Below, in pieces: positions 45,035 through 52,782 of a DNA stretch of 64,000 nucleotides. Made by a program: the position numbers and the translations under genes. Origin of the DNA: Anaerolineae bacterium (GTDB lineage Bacteria; Chloroflexota; Anaerolineae; Aggregatilineales; Phototrophicaceae). The stretch spans positions 62,001 to 126,000 of the forward strand of contig JAJEFB010000014.1 of the NCBI GenBank assembly GCA_022820665.1, written 5' to 3'. The stretch's first letter is position 1. Every line of letters begins with the position of its first letter. A model generated the notes under the pieces. The model was not told where the DNA came from. It worked only from the letters and a program-made list of their open reading frames with translations, and searched no databases.

Positions 45035-45469
45035 CTATTCTCCGGCTGCCGGGTGATGGGGGCGGATACCGCGGTAGATGCGCACGCCGCCGATGGTCTT
45101 GAGTATCGTGGCGGCATCCCTGCCGGTGATTTCCGCTAGTTCGAGCGGATTCAGGGGTTGATTGCCATTGACGAGCAGGGCGCGAAAAACGCTATCAATG
45201 AGGCCAATGTGCTCGCTAATGAAATCCTCCCTTTGCGATGACTCCCGGATCGCCAACCCCAATGTATCCAACTGGAAAACTTCTCCGGTTTGCGGGTCGA
45301 CGTAATCAAAGGACTCGTGCAAGTCTTGCTGCTCAAGCTGTGTTTGTTGCTCGCGCGTCAGGTGCGTAAGCAGATAAATATGTAAATCGTCTCGACTTGA
45401 CTCCCACCAACCATAGTCAATACGAAACTTGGTCTTTATGCTGGGCTTGATCAGGTAGTTGAGAGACAT
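45035..45469 (-). CDS. Unknown protein with a C-terminal helix-turn-helix-like segment
   Basis: 144 residues from ATG 45469 (MSLNYLIKPSIKTKFRIDYGWWESS), 16 bp after the stop of the 527-residue gene; the frame extends upstream into that gene, which is unlikely to be used. The first 90 residues contain YLLTHLTREQQTQLEQQ and FDYVDPQTGEVFQLDTLGLAIRES. The C-terminus, PLNPLELAEITGRDAATILKTIGGVRIYRGIRP, has the helix-turn-helix-wing layout of a winged helix domain. It probably binds nucleic acid or acts as a partner of the larger protein. Confidence 0.72.
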   Translation of the reverse strand: MSLNYLIKPSIKTKFRIDYGWWESSRDDLHIYLLTHLTREQQTQLEQQDLHESFDYVDPQTGEVFQLDTLGLAIRESSQREDFISEHIGLIDSVFRALLVNGNQPLNPLELAEITGRDAATILKTIGGVRIYRGIRPHHPAAGE

Positions 45470-45485
45470 CTGGATGGCTTTCGGA

Positions 45486-47069
45486 TCACTCGCTGAGTTT
45501 CCAGTAGTTGCCGCCGACATACTCAAATTCGGGATTAGCGACGAGCGTGGCGCAAATGGGACCCGGCGGACAGCGGCGCAGAATGTTTATCGTGCTGTAA
45601 AGCACCTTGGCGTGTACCGACTTTTGCGGGTTCTGTTTGCTTAATTCGGAAATCAGACTGCGCAACAGCTTCGCAAGCGGCACCTGCTTGTTTTGCACAT
45701 CTTTGCCCAGGCGATCGACTTCGGAAAGCACGTTGACGCCAACAATAATCATGTCATCGTAATCGGCGCCGATAGCGCGCTTTGCCGTGCCGAAATGAAG
45801 TTGGTCCTTCTCTGTGCTTTCGACCACGGGAATCCATTCTGTACGCGGACGATAATTGTCAAACTCAATTTCGAACCGACTGGGGTCCCCGGTCCGGTTT
45901 AGATAAACGTAAGCGCCGACGGGCAGATGGTGCTTCTGATAAAGCGCGGCCAAGCCATAAACATATTTGAATCTATGCACAACCCAGCAGGGGTATTCCT
46001 CTTTATCCAGGGTGTCAACGATCGTGATCGCGATGCGCGGTGTCTTGGCATCCGGGAAGACATGCTTGGTTTCCGAATTGATGGGCAGTGTGCCTACACG
46101 TCGATGCGGATATGTCAAAGTAATGCTGACCTCATCGTCGGGTGGCGCGGATTTCAAGGGCGAATGCTCGTCGTCCAAATCATACTCCAGTTGCAGCATT
46201 TCGTTCTTGAGCAGAGTCCGATCATACTCGACCAGCAGGTACTGCAGAATCTTGGGTACCTGCCGCACCATCCGGGGCAGCAGGCGGGTCAAATGCCAAA
46301 GTATGACGCCGGCGGGTCCCACTTCGTCAAATCGGTCATCCTGGTTCATGGCGTAATTCAAGGAAAAGACTTGCAAGGGTTTCGGTGAATCCCCCAGTCC
46401 GCCAATCTGTTCCAGGATTTCATCGGGACCCAAAGGGCCTCCCCCGTGCATGTCCAGGACCGCTTCCGACAAGTGCATGTGCCCGATGTCAACCTCTAGC
46501 ATCAGTTCGCGCACGAACCAGGTTCCCGCGATCCGCACAAGATCGGGATTCTTTTCCAAAGCGTCATTCACTTGTTGGATAATCGTCACTTCCGGGGCAT
46601 TGACAATGTCTTCTACAGTGAATTCGCTCTGTGAATGACCGGGGTGATGGTTGTTGTCGGGCTCGTTGAGGGGGTGTTCCCCGCTGTACTCCGTGGCGAA
46701 TTCACGCGGTGGCGCATCCGGCGAGGAAGCCGCGTCGTCAAATGCGACTGACGCAACTTTGAATGAGTCCACATTGTTGTTCTTGCCGTCTCGCAATCCG
46801 ACAACGGTGGCAGTACGGTAGTTCATTTGCGAGAAGGTTAAACGATCTCCCACTGCGAAGCTTCCGCAAGGTTGGTACACCTTGGTACCCTGATATTGCT
46901 GCTCAAGCTGACGTTTGATATTTTCTTCGCGCTGTTTGATTATCGCAGTGGCAAGCTCTACGCTGGACAAGGGCATCTCTTTTTCCAGCAGGAGGTTGGT
47001 GATGCTATCTATGTCTTCAGCACCGATTGAGAAGCTGTACGCCCAATGTTGTGCCGGTAACAAGGTCAT
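45486..47069 (-). CDS. Unknown multidomain protein with winged-helix-like segments
   Basis: 527 residues from ATG 47069. The N-terminus ITNLLLEKEMPLSSVELATAIIKQREENI resembles the first helices of a winged helix and is followed by a small beta domain (YQPCGSFAVGDRLTFSQMNYRTATVVGLRDG). A low-complexity acidic/His stretch lies about 125-155. A second helical unit is VTIIQQVNDALEKNPDLVRIAGTWFVRELML. The C-terminus, VHAKVLYSTINILRRCPPGPICATLVANPEFEYVGGNYWKLSE, is again wing-like. The central region (about 240-450) is an alpha/beta domain I cannot assign. It leads the three-gene operon. Confidence 0.75.
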   Translation of the reverse strand: MTLLPAQHWAYSFSIGAEDIDSITNLLLEKEMPLSSVELATAIIKQREENIKRQLEQQYQGTKVYQPCGSFAVGDRLTFSQMNYRTATVVGLRDGKNNNVDSFKVASVAFDDAASSPDAPPREFATEYSGEHPLNEPDNNHHPGHSQSEFTVEDIVNAPEVTIIQQVNDALEKNPDLVRIAGTWFVRELMLEVDIGHMHLSEAVLDMHGGGPLGPDEILEQIGGLGDSPKPLQVFSLNYAMNQDDRFDEVGPAGVILWHLTRLLPRMVRQVPKILQYLLVEYDRTLLKNEMLQLEYDLDDEHSPLKSAPPDDEVSITLTYPHRRVGTLPINSETKHVFPDAKTPRIAITIVDTLDKEEYPCWVVHRFKYVYGLAALYQKHHLPVGAYVYLNRTGDPSRFEIEFDNYRPRTEWIPVVESTEKDQLHFGTAKRAIGADYDDMIIVGVNVLSEVDRLGKDVQNKQVPLAKLLRSLISELSKQNPQKSVHAKVLYSTINILRRCPPGPICATLVANPEFEYVGGNYWKLSE

Positions 47070-47377
47070 CGGCCTCCTAATCTTTTTGCTGCCAGTCTAG
47101 TATCAAGCATAGAAACTGCCGGGGAGTTGCTGACAATCTCGATAACGTTGCAATCCTACTGTAAGCGGTCGCTTGTCGTCAAGCGCAACTTGTACCAATC
47201 TTGGCTCATGACCAGGAATTACGGGAGAATCGACCGAGTTGACTTCGTCCGGCGCGCCCGAGTTTAGCTCGGAGGATCATTCCTTTACGGGATCCGATGC
47301 GAACGACAGTGTAATCGCATTAAAAACAACTGCCTTTCCATCCCCACCTTGAATCTTTCCCCGCAGGTCAGTATCGG

Positions 47378-47411
47378 CGGTCAGTGTCTACGCGACCTAC
47401 GCGACCCTGCG
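47378..47411 (+). repeat. Direct repeat, left copy
   Basis: CGGTCAGTGTCTACGCGACC followed by TACGCGACCCTGCG. It matches 47952-47985 with about five differences in 34 bp. Confidence 0.65.
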
Positions 47412-47745
47412 CGGCTCCCCCAAAATCGCTTTTCGGCAATCTCGAAAATCGCGAACATTTGTTCTTCTTTTCTACTCAAAGTGGTGATATGCTCTCCCTA
47501 TGGATCAATTATCGCAAGCCCTCAATCTCGCTCCCCAGCCGCTGACCTCCGCCTGGTCCCGCCTTCACCGCCAGACTCGAAAAAGTATCTCCCGAAAAAA
47601 CAGACTGTATCTATACGGTGTCGATACACTTGCCAAAATTAGGGAGACAGCTAGAGGCGTTTCAGAGGCATGTCAGGGGCGGAAGCCGACTTTATGGCGG
47701 CGGACGCGCCGGAAAACCAAATTCATACCGTCAGCCGCCTGCCTT

Positions 47746-47813
47746 TTGTCCGTTTCAGCCACAAAACCGCATCTATTGTCCGAAAAATATATTTTATTGT
47801 CCGAAACGGACAA
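47746..47813. promoter_or_regulatory. Cluster of TTGTCCG sites including a perfect dyad
   Basis: TTGTCCG occurs at 47746, 47776 and 47797; the third is followed by its reverse complement, making the perfect 17-bp dyad TTGTCCGAAACGGACAA (47797-47813). Site starts are 30 and 21 bp apart, close to three and two helical turns, so a protein could bind them on one face. Binding protein and target unknown. Confidence 0.5.
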
Positions 47814-47951
47814 AGTCGAACAAAAAAATAAACCGAAAACAAATGCTCGCCGAGAGTGGCTTCATTCTGACTGCACGATAACTTCGCTGGCAAACATAAA
47901 ACTTTGTGTCGGCGGCTTAGCGCTGTCGACGCGACCGACGTTCAGTGTCGA

Positions 47952-47985
47952 CGGTCTGTGTTTACGCGACCTGCGCGACCCTCGC
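47952..47985 (+). repeat. Direct repeat, right copy
   Basis: CGGTCTGTGTTTACGCGACC followed by TGCGCGACCCTCGC, the partner of 47378-47411; together they bracket about 540 bp. Confidence 0.65.
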
Positions 47986-48043
47986 TGTACCCGGGGCTAA
48001 GAAGTAATTTGACGCGATTGCCCTGATGTGAACGAGGCGACTG

Positions 48044-48072
48044 TTGACCTAAAATTCTTGCTCGACTATACT
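48044..48072 (+). promoter_or_regulatory. Sigma70-type promoter of the rpmH-rnpA operon
   Basis: TTGACC (48044-48049), 17-bp spacer, TATACT (48067-48072), about 40 bp before rpmH. Confidence 0.82.
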
Positions 48073-48116
48073 TACCCGTTGTGGATTGAGAAGCAGCAAA
48101 TGCAAAGGCAAGTGTG

Positions 48117-48296
48117 ATGTCAACCAAACGAACATGGCAGCCAAAAGTGCGACGCCGTAAACGCGTGCATGGATTCCGCAAGCGCATGAGTACCAGCAAC
48201 GGTCGTCGTGTCCTCAAGGCAAGGCGGCGGCGCGGACGTCATCAGCTTGCCGTCACACCCAACCATGTCAAGAAAGTCAACTGGAATGCAAGTTAA
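48117..48296 (+). CDS. rpmH: 50S ribosomal protein L34
   Basis: 59 residues from ATG 48117 (GTG 48114 precedes it in frame). Signature [39 protein letters not shown], the basic L34 core. The C-terminal extension ([16 protein letters not shown]) makes it about 12 residues longer than usual. First gene of the conserved rpmH-rnpA-yidD-yidC-jag cluster, with its own strong promoter. rnpA follows directly. Confidence 0.95.
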   Translation: MSTKRTWQPKVRRRKRVHGFRKRMSTSNGRRVLKARRRRGRHQLAVTPNHVKKVNWNAS

Positions 48297-48299
48297 GTG

Positions 48300-48641
48300 A
48301 TGAGAGCTGCCCTAAGGCTGCGGCAGTCTCGCGATTTTGCTCGTGTGAGGCAAGAAGGCAAAGTTTATCGTCATCCTGTAATGCTGCTCAGCTTGCGCGA
48401 TAACGACTTGCCCTGCAATCGCTATGGCTTCGTCGTTGGCAAAGGCGCGGGCGCCGCCGTATCTCGCAACCGATGCAAACGTCGCCTCCGCGCTTTGATT
48501 GACGGCATTCACGAATGTTTAGGGCAGGGCTACGACATCGTGATCGTTGCCAAACCCGCGATAGTTCAGCAACCGTATAGCGAATTGCGGCGTATAGTGA
48601 ATGTCTTGTTTCAGCGCGCGCGCCTTTTGAAGGTCGGCTGA
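48300..48641 (+). CDS. rnpA: Ribonuclease P protein component
   Basis: 113 residues from ATG 48300 (GTG 48297 is a possible start directly after the rpmH stop). It assists RNase P RNA in cutting tRNA 5' leaders. [21 protein letters not shown] is the usual N-terminal helix, and the RNR motif is present as [26 protein letters not shown] is the conserved beta strand. Immediately downstream of rpmH and 1 bp upstream of yidD. Confidence 0.94.
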   Translation: MRAALRLRQSRDFARVRQEGKVYRHPVMLLSLRDNDLPCNRYGFVVGKGAGAAVSRNRCKRRLRALIDGIHECLGQGYDIVIVAKPAIVQQPYSELRRIVNVLFQRARLLKVG

Positions 48642-48642
48642 A

Positions 48643-48870
48643 GTGTTCAAGTGGATCTTGCTGCGAGCGATCCGTGGCTACAAGCGCGTTTTGTCGCCTG
48701 TACTGCCTTCCGCTTGTCGATTCACTCCGACATGTTCCGCGTATGCTTACGAGGCAATCGAAGTCTATGGACCTGCGCGAGGCATGTGGATGGGATTGCG
48801 GCGGATATTGAGATGCCATCCGCTTAATCCAGGTGGGTATGATCCCGTTCCCCCAAGGAGTGATGTTTGA
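48643..48870 (+). CDS. yidD: Membrane protein insertion efficiency factor YidD
   Basis: 75 residues from GTG 48643. The conserved pieces are [29 protein letters not shown], with the characteristic CRFxPTCSxYA motif, and [18 protein letters not shown] short amphipathic N-terminus should attach to the inner face of the membrane and assist YidC. The next gene begins at the TTG overlapping its stop (TTGA). Confidence 0.94.
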   Translation: MFKWILLRAIRGYKRVLSPVLPSACRFTPTCSAYAYEAIEVYGPARGMWMGLRRILRCHPLNPGGYDPVPPRSDV

Positions 48871-50042
48871 ACTTGACGACACATAGGCCAATTCGCTTAG
48901 GCATACTCATGCTGCTTGCCGCGCTGGCCGCGACGTCTTGTGTCGGAACGCGCATGGGCGTCAGTTGGCCATCGGTCGGACTGATTGAACTCAATGGCCA
49001 GGAACACATTTCACTTTCCTACAACGACCAGGTTGCGATTTTGAGCCCAGTGAATGGCGTACCGGCCAGATTGATTAATCCCGATAGTGGCAATCCAATA
49101 CGCGACAACGAGAACAATCCGCGCAGTTGGGTGCTTTCGGGCGCATCTTATGAAAACGCGCAGTTTTACGCTTTGCCTATTCGCCTGGACGCGGAAACGC
49201 TTTTGGCCGCCGATCATAACAAAAGGCTGCTGAAGGTCGATAGCGTCGTGGCGGAAGTCCAGCGCACCATACCTGTTGCGGATCAGATCGTAGCCAGCAT
49301 CCTTGAGGTTGGGGACGTCATCTATGTTCCCTATCAGAATGGCGGCCTGAGAGCGACTTCAAAGATCGACTTCAGCGAACTGTGGACTTTCCCCACAAGC
49401 GGGGGCATTTGGGCGCGGCCGCTCTTGGTGGACGACATGATCCTTGTACCCTCGATGAATCATCAGTTGTACGCGATTGATCGGGCAAGCGGCGCTCAGT
49501 TGTGGTCGCTCGACCTGGGCGGAAGCGTTGCCTCCACTCCGTTACTGGCAAATGGCCGCCTTTATGTCGGGAGCTTCAACAAGTCCTTTTTCGAGATATC
49601 GCTTGACGGCCAGATCCTGAACAAATATGACACGCAGAATTGGGTCTGGGGCACCCCGGCAATTGACGAGATCGGCATCATATACGTCGCGGATCTCAGC
49701 GGGTACGTGCATGCGCTTGATACGCGCAACGCCTTGGCCGAACGCTGGTCCGTGCAAGTGTCGGAAAGAGGCATTCAGGCAGGTCCGCTGTTTTATGATC
49801 AGCGCGTGATCGTTTCTTCGCGTGATGGCAAGGTCTATTGGCTAGACAGCCGCGATGGCGAGTTGATAAACGCGCGCGAAATCGAAGGCGCGCCCGAGTT
49901 GCTTGGCAATTTGCTGTTGCTGGAGCCAAGCGCGACCATGAATATTGATGAACCCTTGATCATTGTAAGTTCAGTCGATCCTGGCAAGCTGTTAATTGCG
50001 TTTGGAGTCGATGGGCGCCAAACCTGGGTCTACCCTCGTTAG
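48867..50042 (+). CDS. PQQ-like beta-propeller lipoprotein (BamB-like)
   Basis: 391 residues from TTG 48867 in a TTGA overlap with yidD. A signal peptide ends in a lipobox, [11 protein letters not shown], with Cys25 as the lipidated residue. The rest is a beta-propeller with repeats such as [35 protein letters not shown], followed by [18 protein letters not shown] and [25 protein letters not shown] (the WGTP/VxxTP and YAxD patterns of PQQ-like repeats). It resembles BamB in fold but is unlikely to be part of a BAM complex, since Chloroflexota are generally monoderm. It sits between yidD and yidC, so a role in folding or quality control of inserted proteins is possible. Confidence 0.85.
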   Translation: MNLTTHRPIRLGILMLLAALAATSCVGTRMGVSWPSVGLIELNGQEHISLSYNDQVAILSPVNGVPARLINPDSGNPIRDNENNPRSWVLSGASYENAQFYALPIRLDAETLLAADHNKRLLKVDSVVAEVQRTIPVADQIVASILEVGDVIYVPYQNGGLRATSKIDFSELWTFPTSGGIWARPLLVDDMILVPSMNHQLYAIDRASGAQLWSLDLGGSVASTPLLANGRLYVGSFNKSFFEISLDGQILNKYDTQNWVWGTPAIDEIGIIYVADLSGYVHALDTRNALAERWSVQVSERGIQAGPLFYDQRVIVSSRDGKVYWLDSRDGELINAREIEGAPELLGNLLLLEPSATMNIDEPLIIVSSVDPGKLLIAFGVDGRQTWVYPR

Positions 50043-50065
50043 CCTTTCGACGGGAGCACTGTGGC

Positions 50066-50971
50066 ATGTGGGATATCATCCTAAACCCCTTCGTGACAAT
50101 CCTGACCTGGTTGTACGCGCTGCTTAATCAGGATATTGTTCTTGCGATTGTCGTCTTGACAGTGATTATTCGATTCCTGACTTATCCTTTGCTGGCGAAA
50201 CAGCAAGAGTCTTCGCGCAAGATGCAACAGATTCAGCCACAGTTGAAGAAACTGCAGGAAAAATACAAAAACGACAAAGAAAAACTCTCCCAGGCTCAAA
50301 TGAAGTTATATCGGGAGAACAAAGTTAATCCGGTAGGCGGCTGTTTCCCGCTGGTGATCCAGTTCCCCATATTGATAGGTTTGTATCAGGCGATATTCTT
50401 TGCCCTGGCGGCGACGCCTTTCCAGTTGATTGATCTGTCCGAGCGCTTGCTCATCCCAGGATTAGATCCCTTGATTCCGCTGCAAAGAATGTGGAGCCCG
50501 ATCCCGGGGCTGATGCATATTTTGCCCGAAATGGATCTGACGCTGCCGCCAACGGCGAACCCGTCTTACGCGCTGGTGTTGCCGCTCCTGGTTTTGGTTA
50601 CGACCTGGGCTCAGTCCAAATTGACAATGGCTACGACCAAGGGAAAGAGCGATAAGAAAGATGAGGACGATGATGACGATAGCGGCAGCGGCGTTGGAGG
50701 CCAAGCGCAAGCCATGACCAAGAGCATGACAACGATCATGCCCATCATGTTTGGCGCCTTTTCACTGTCGTTTTCGGTAGGGCTGTCTATCTATTTCGTC
50801 ACTTCCAATTTGATTGGCATTGTTCAATACAGTCCGCAAGGGCGGCAATTGCTGGATAAGGTATTCAGGAAAAAGCAGACTGACGATGTGATTGTCGATG
50901 TTGAACTGGATGACGACCCGCCGGCAAAGAAACCGCGCCGGTCAAGAAAAAAGAAGCCTCGCAAAAAGTAA
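50066..50971 (+). CDS. yidC: YidC/Oxa1-family membrane protein insertase
   Basis: 301 residues, the short form without the large periplasmic domain. The first helix is followed by VLTVIIRFLTYPLLAKQQESSRKMQ, with Arg36 as the conserved positive residue in the hydrophilic groove. A coiled cytoplasmic loop, LKKLQEKYKNDKEKLSQAQMKLYRENKVNPVGGC, leads to the second core helix. An acidic insert (KDEDDDDDSGSG, about 200-210) separates two later helices, which is unusual. The C-terminus is strongly basic (KKPRRSRKKKPRKK), as in forms that bind the ribosome directly. Confidence 0.94.
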   Translation: MWDIILNPFVTILTWLYALLNQDIVLAIVVLTVIIRFLTYPLLAKQQESSRKMQQIQPQLKKLQEKYKNDKEKLSQAQMKLYRENKVNPVGGCFPLVIQFPILIGLYQAIFFALAATPFQLIDLSERLLIPGLDPLIPLQRMWSPIPGLMHILPEMDLTLPPTANPSYALVLPLLVLVTTWAQSKLTMATTKGKSDKKDEDDDDDSGSGVGGQAQAMTKSMTTIMPIMFGAFSLSFSVGLSIYFVTSNLIGIVQYSPQGRQLLDKVFRKKQTDDVIVDVELDDDPPAKKPRRSRKKKPRKK

Positions 50972-51010
50972 GCTGTTGCATCGGGCGCATCGACGACAGA
51001 GGATGACAAC

Positions 51011-51751
51011 ATGGAAATGATAGAAGTGACCGGTAACTCGGTCGAATCAGCGATCAGCAAGGGATTGGCCGAATTGAACGCGGCGCCCGCGGACGTGATG
51101 ATTGAAGTCCTGGAAGAGCCGAATACGGGACTTTTCGGTTTTGGCGCCAGGGAAGCGCGCGTCCGTATGGTGCTGATTGGAAGACGAAAGGCGGCAGAGC
51201 CGGAAGACGCCAGCGTAGACGAAGCGCCCGGCGACGATCTATCCTCTGAGGCGACTTTGAAAACTGTATCCGAGGAAGATCTCGGCGAAGACGCCATCGT
51301 CGGCAAGCAGGTTCTCGAAGAATTGCTCGATAAAATGGGGATTAACGGGCGCGTCAGCGTACACTTGACGGATGACGATGCGGACGGCGAAGACCCCCAC
51401 TGGATCTTGAACGTGACGGGCGAAGGCATCAACCGTTTGATTGGCAGGCGCGGAGAAACCTTGTCGTCCTTGCAATATATCGTTCGGCTGATCTGCAGCC
51501 GTCGTTTGCAGCGGCGCGCAAACATTATCGTGGACGCCGCCGGGTATAAAGCCGGCCGTTCAAAGCGCCTGCGTGGCTTGGCTAATCGTATGGCAAAGCA
51601 GGCGATACAGCAGGGCCGCACCATTACACTCGAGCCGATGCACCCGAATGAACGCCGCATAATCCATTTGACGCTGCGGGGTCGTCAAGACGTTACGACG
51701 CGCAGCATCGGAGAGGGACGTACCCGCAAAGTTACCATCGTTCCCAAATAA
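51011..51751 (+). CDS. jag: Jag/KhpB RNA-binding protein (SpoIIIJ-associated)
   Basis: 246 residues. The N-terminal Jag_N domain (1-55) has VSVESAISKGLAEL-like helices followed by GLFGFGAREARVRM. An acidic linker follows (about 62-95), then a KH domain with the GxxG loop LIGRRGETL, and an R3H domain with EPMHPNERRIIHLTL (the Arg-x3-His-like motif). It binds RNA and acts with KhpA in cell division and envelope control in Firmicutes. Last gene of the rpmH cluster, followed by a terminator. Confidence 0.93.
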   Translation: MEMIEVTGNSVESAISKGLAELNAAPADVMIEVLEEPNTGLFGFGAREARVRMVLIGRRKAAEPEDASVDEAPGDDLSSEATLKTVSEEDLGEDAIVGKQVLEELLDKMGINGRVSVHLTDDDADGEDPHWILNVTGEGINRLIGRRGETLSSLQYIVRLICSRRLQRRANIIVDAAGYKAGRSKRLRGLANRMAKQAIQQGRTITLEPMHPNERRIIHLTLRGRQDVTTRSIGEGRTRKVTIVPK

Positions 51752-51784
51752 TCGAATGCGGCAAGCAATTCCGATATCATGTGG

Positions 51785-51811
51785 AGACGCAGTTACTGCG
51801 TCTTTATTCTC
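51785..51811 (+). terminator. Terminator of the rpmH-jag operon
   Basis: AGACGCAG-TTA-CTGCGTCT followed by TTATTCTCTTTCT. Repeat copy 5 begins at its end. Confidence 0.8.
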
Positions 51812-51905
51812 TTTCTAATAAACCGCGTCGCTCAAGCGACGAGAAGGCTCGTTATTTTGCGTGAGCACGGTGGTTCTTCTCGCCGGTTACGCGCCGTGCG
51901 GCTGC
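51811..51905 (+). repeat. Interspersed hairpin repeat, copy 5 (tail type B)
   Basis: CTTTCTAATAAACCG, hairpin CGTCGC-TCAA-GCGACG (51826-51841), GAGAAGGCTCGTTATTTTG, CGTGAGCACGG and the tail CGCCGGTTACGCGCCGTGCG. It lies 17 bp before the PfkB kinase start. Confidence 0.85.
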
Positions 51906-51921
51906 AATAGCCTGAAATCGA

Positions 51922-52782
51922 ATGACCGCGACTACTGAAATTGATGTCTTGGTAGTTGGCCACATGACGGCTGACCTTGTACCTGACGGCAAGATGCTTG
52001 GCGGTACGGTTGCTTATGCCGCGCCGACATACGCGGCTTTTGGCCACCGCGTCGGCGTTTTGACCAGCGCCGCCTATGACGAATCCTTGCTCAGCCATCT
52101 CCTGCCCTTTGGCAAGGTAGTTTCGCTGCCAGCATCCTCTTCGTTGACCTACGAAAACGTATACAGCGACCGCGGGCGACAGCAGTTCGTCCGCTCAACG
52201 GCATGCGATATCGGCTTCGGAGACGTGCCCAATGCCTGGGTTAATGCTCCCTATGTGCATTTGGGTCCCCTGGCGGCCGAGCTCGATCCGCTGGAAATGG
52301 CGCGTAACTTTCCCAATGCTACAGTCATGCTGACTTTGCAGGGTTTGATGAGACAATGGGGCGCAGACGGTTTGGTTCGCTTCCGACCCTGGTTTGACGC
52401 CGAAGCGTTAAGATTGATTGACATCGTCGTTTATAGCCAGGAAGATGTACAGCAGTATCCCCAGTTGACAGAGAAAATGCGCGACGCAAGTGAGCACCTG
52501 ATCGTCACGAACGGTCGAAACGGCGGCACATACTACAATTCGGGACAGGCGATTCGATATGCGAGTTCGGACGTCATTCCGCTGGACTTAACCGGAGCCG
52601 GCGACGTTTTCGCTGCGTCGCTGCTCGGCGTACTGCCCTTCGTCGACAACAACCTGCGAAAGGCAGTAGGCATTGCCGGGCGCCTGGCTGCCTATTCTGT
52701 AACGCGCAGCGGCGTCGACAGCGCGCCCACTTCAGACGAAATCGCCCGTGAAGTCAAGCGCTTTCAAGGAGATGAGCTTTGA
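51922..52782 (+). CDS. PfkB-family carbohydrate or nucleoside kinase
   Basis: 286 residues. It opens VDVLVVGHMTADLV-like (IDVLVVGHMTADLVPDGK), followed by GGTVAYAAPTYAAFGHRVGVLT, the family's first signature. The second signature is DLTGAGDVFAASLLGVL; its aspartate (in GAGD) is the catalytic base that takes the proton from the sugar hydroxyl. It is somewhat short and lacks part of the lid. The substrate (sugar or nucleoside) cannot be told. The amidohydrolase gene starts in its stop codon (TTGA), so the two probably act in one pathway. Confidence 0.88.
   Translation: MTATTEIDVLVVGHMTADLVPDGKMLGGTVAYAAPTYAAFGHRVGVLTSAAYDESLLSHLLPFGKVVSLPASSSLTYENVYSDRGRQQFVRSTACDIGFGDVPNAWVNAPYVHLGPLAAELDPLEMARNFPNATVMLTLQGLMRQWGADGLVRFRPWFDAEALRLIDIVVYSQEDVQQYPQLTEKMRDASEHLIVTNGRNGGTYYNSGQAIRYASSDVIPLDLTGAGDVFAASLLGVLPFVDNNLRKAVGIAGRLAAYSVTRSGVDSAPTSDEIAREVKRFQGDEL

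Larger units (their letters stand above)
47070..48043. other. Non-coding region of almost 1 kb upstream of rpmH
   Basis: Divergent genes flank it. Open frames exist (for example 47500-48000 on the plus strand) but have no ribosome binding site, poor composition and no recognisable protein features. It contains a direct repeat pair (47378 and 47952), a cluster of TTGTCCG sites (47746-47813) and small hairpins (CGCTTG-TCGT-CAAGCG near 47170 and CCGAG-TTTAG-CTCGG near 47260). The position next to rpmH would suit an origin, but I find no cluster of good DnaA boxes. Confidence 0.6.

Noticed and set aside
47500..48000. Plus-strand open frame of 166 residues in the non-coding region
   Set aside because: No ribosome binding site, odd composition, it spans repeats and the dyad, and there is no recognisable domain.
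47070..48113. Chromosomal replication origin
   Set aside because: Location next to rpmH is suggestive, but I find only isolated, imperfect DnaA-box-like sites (for example TGTGGATTG near 48080), and dnaA is not adjacent.
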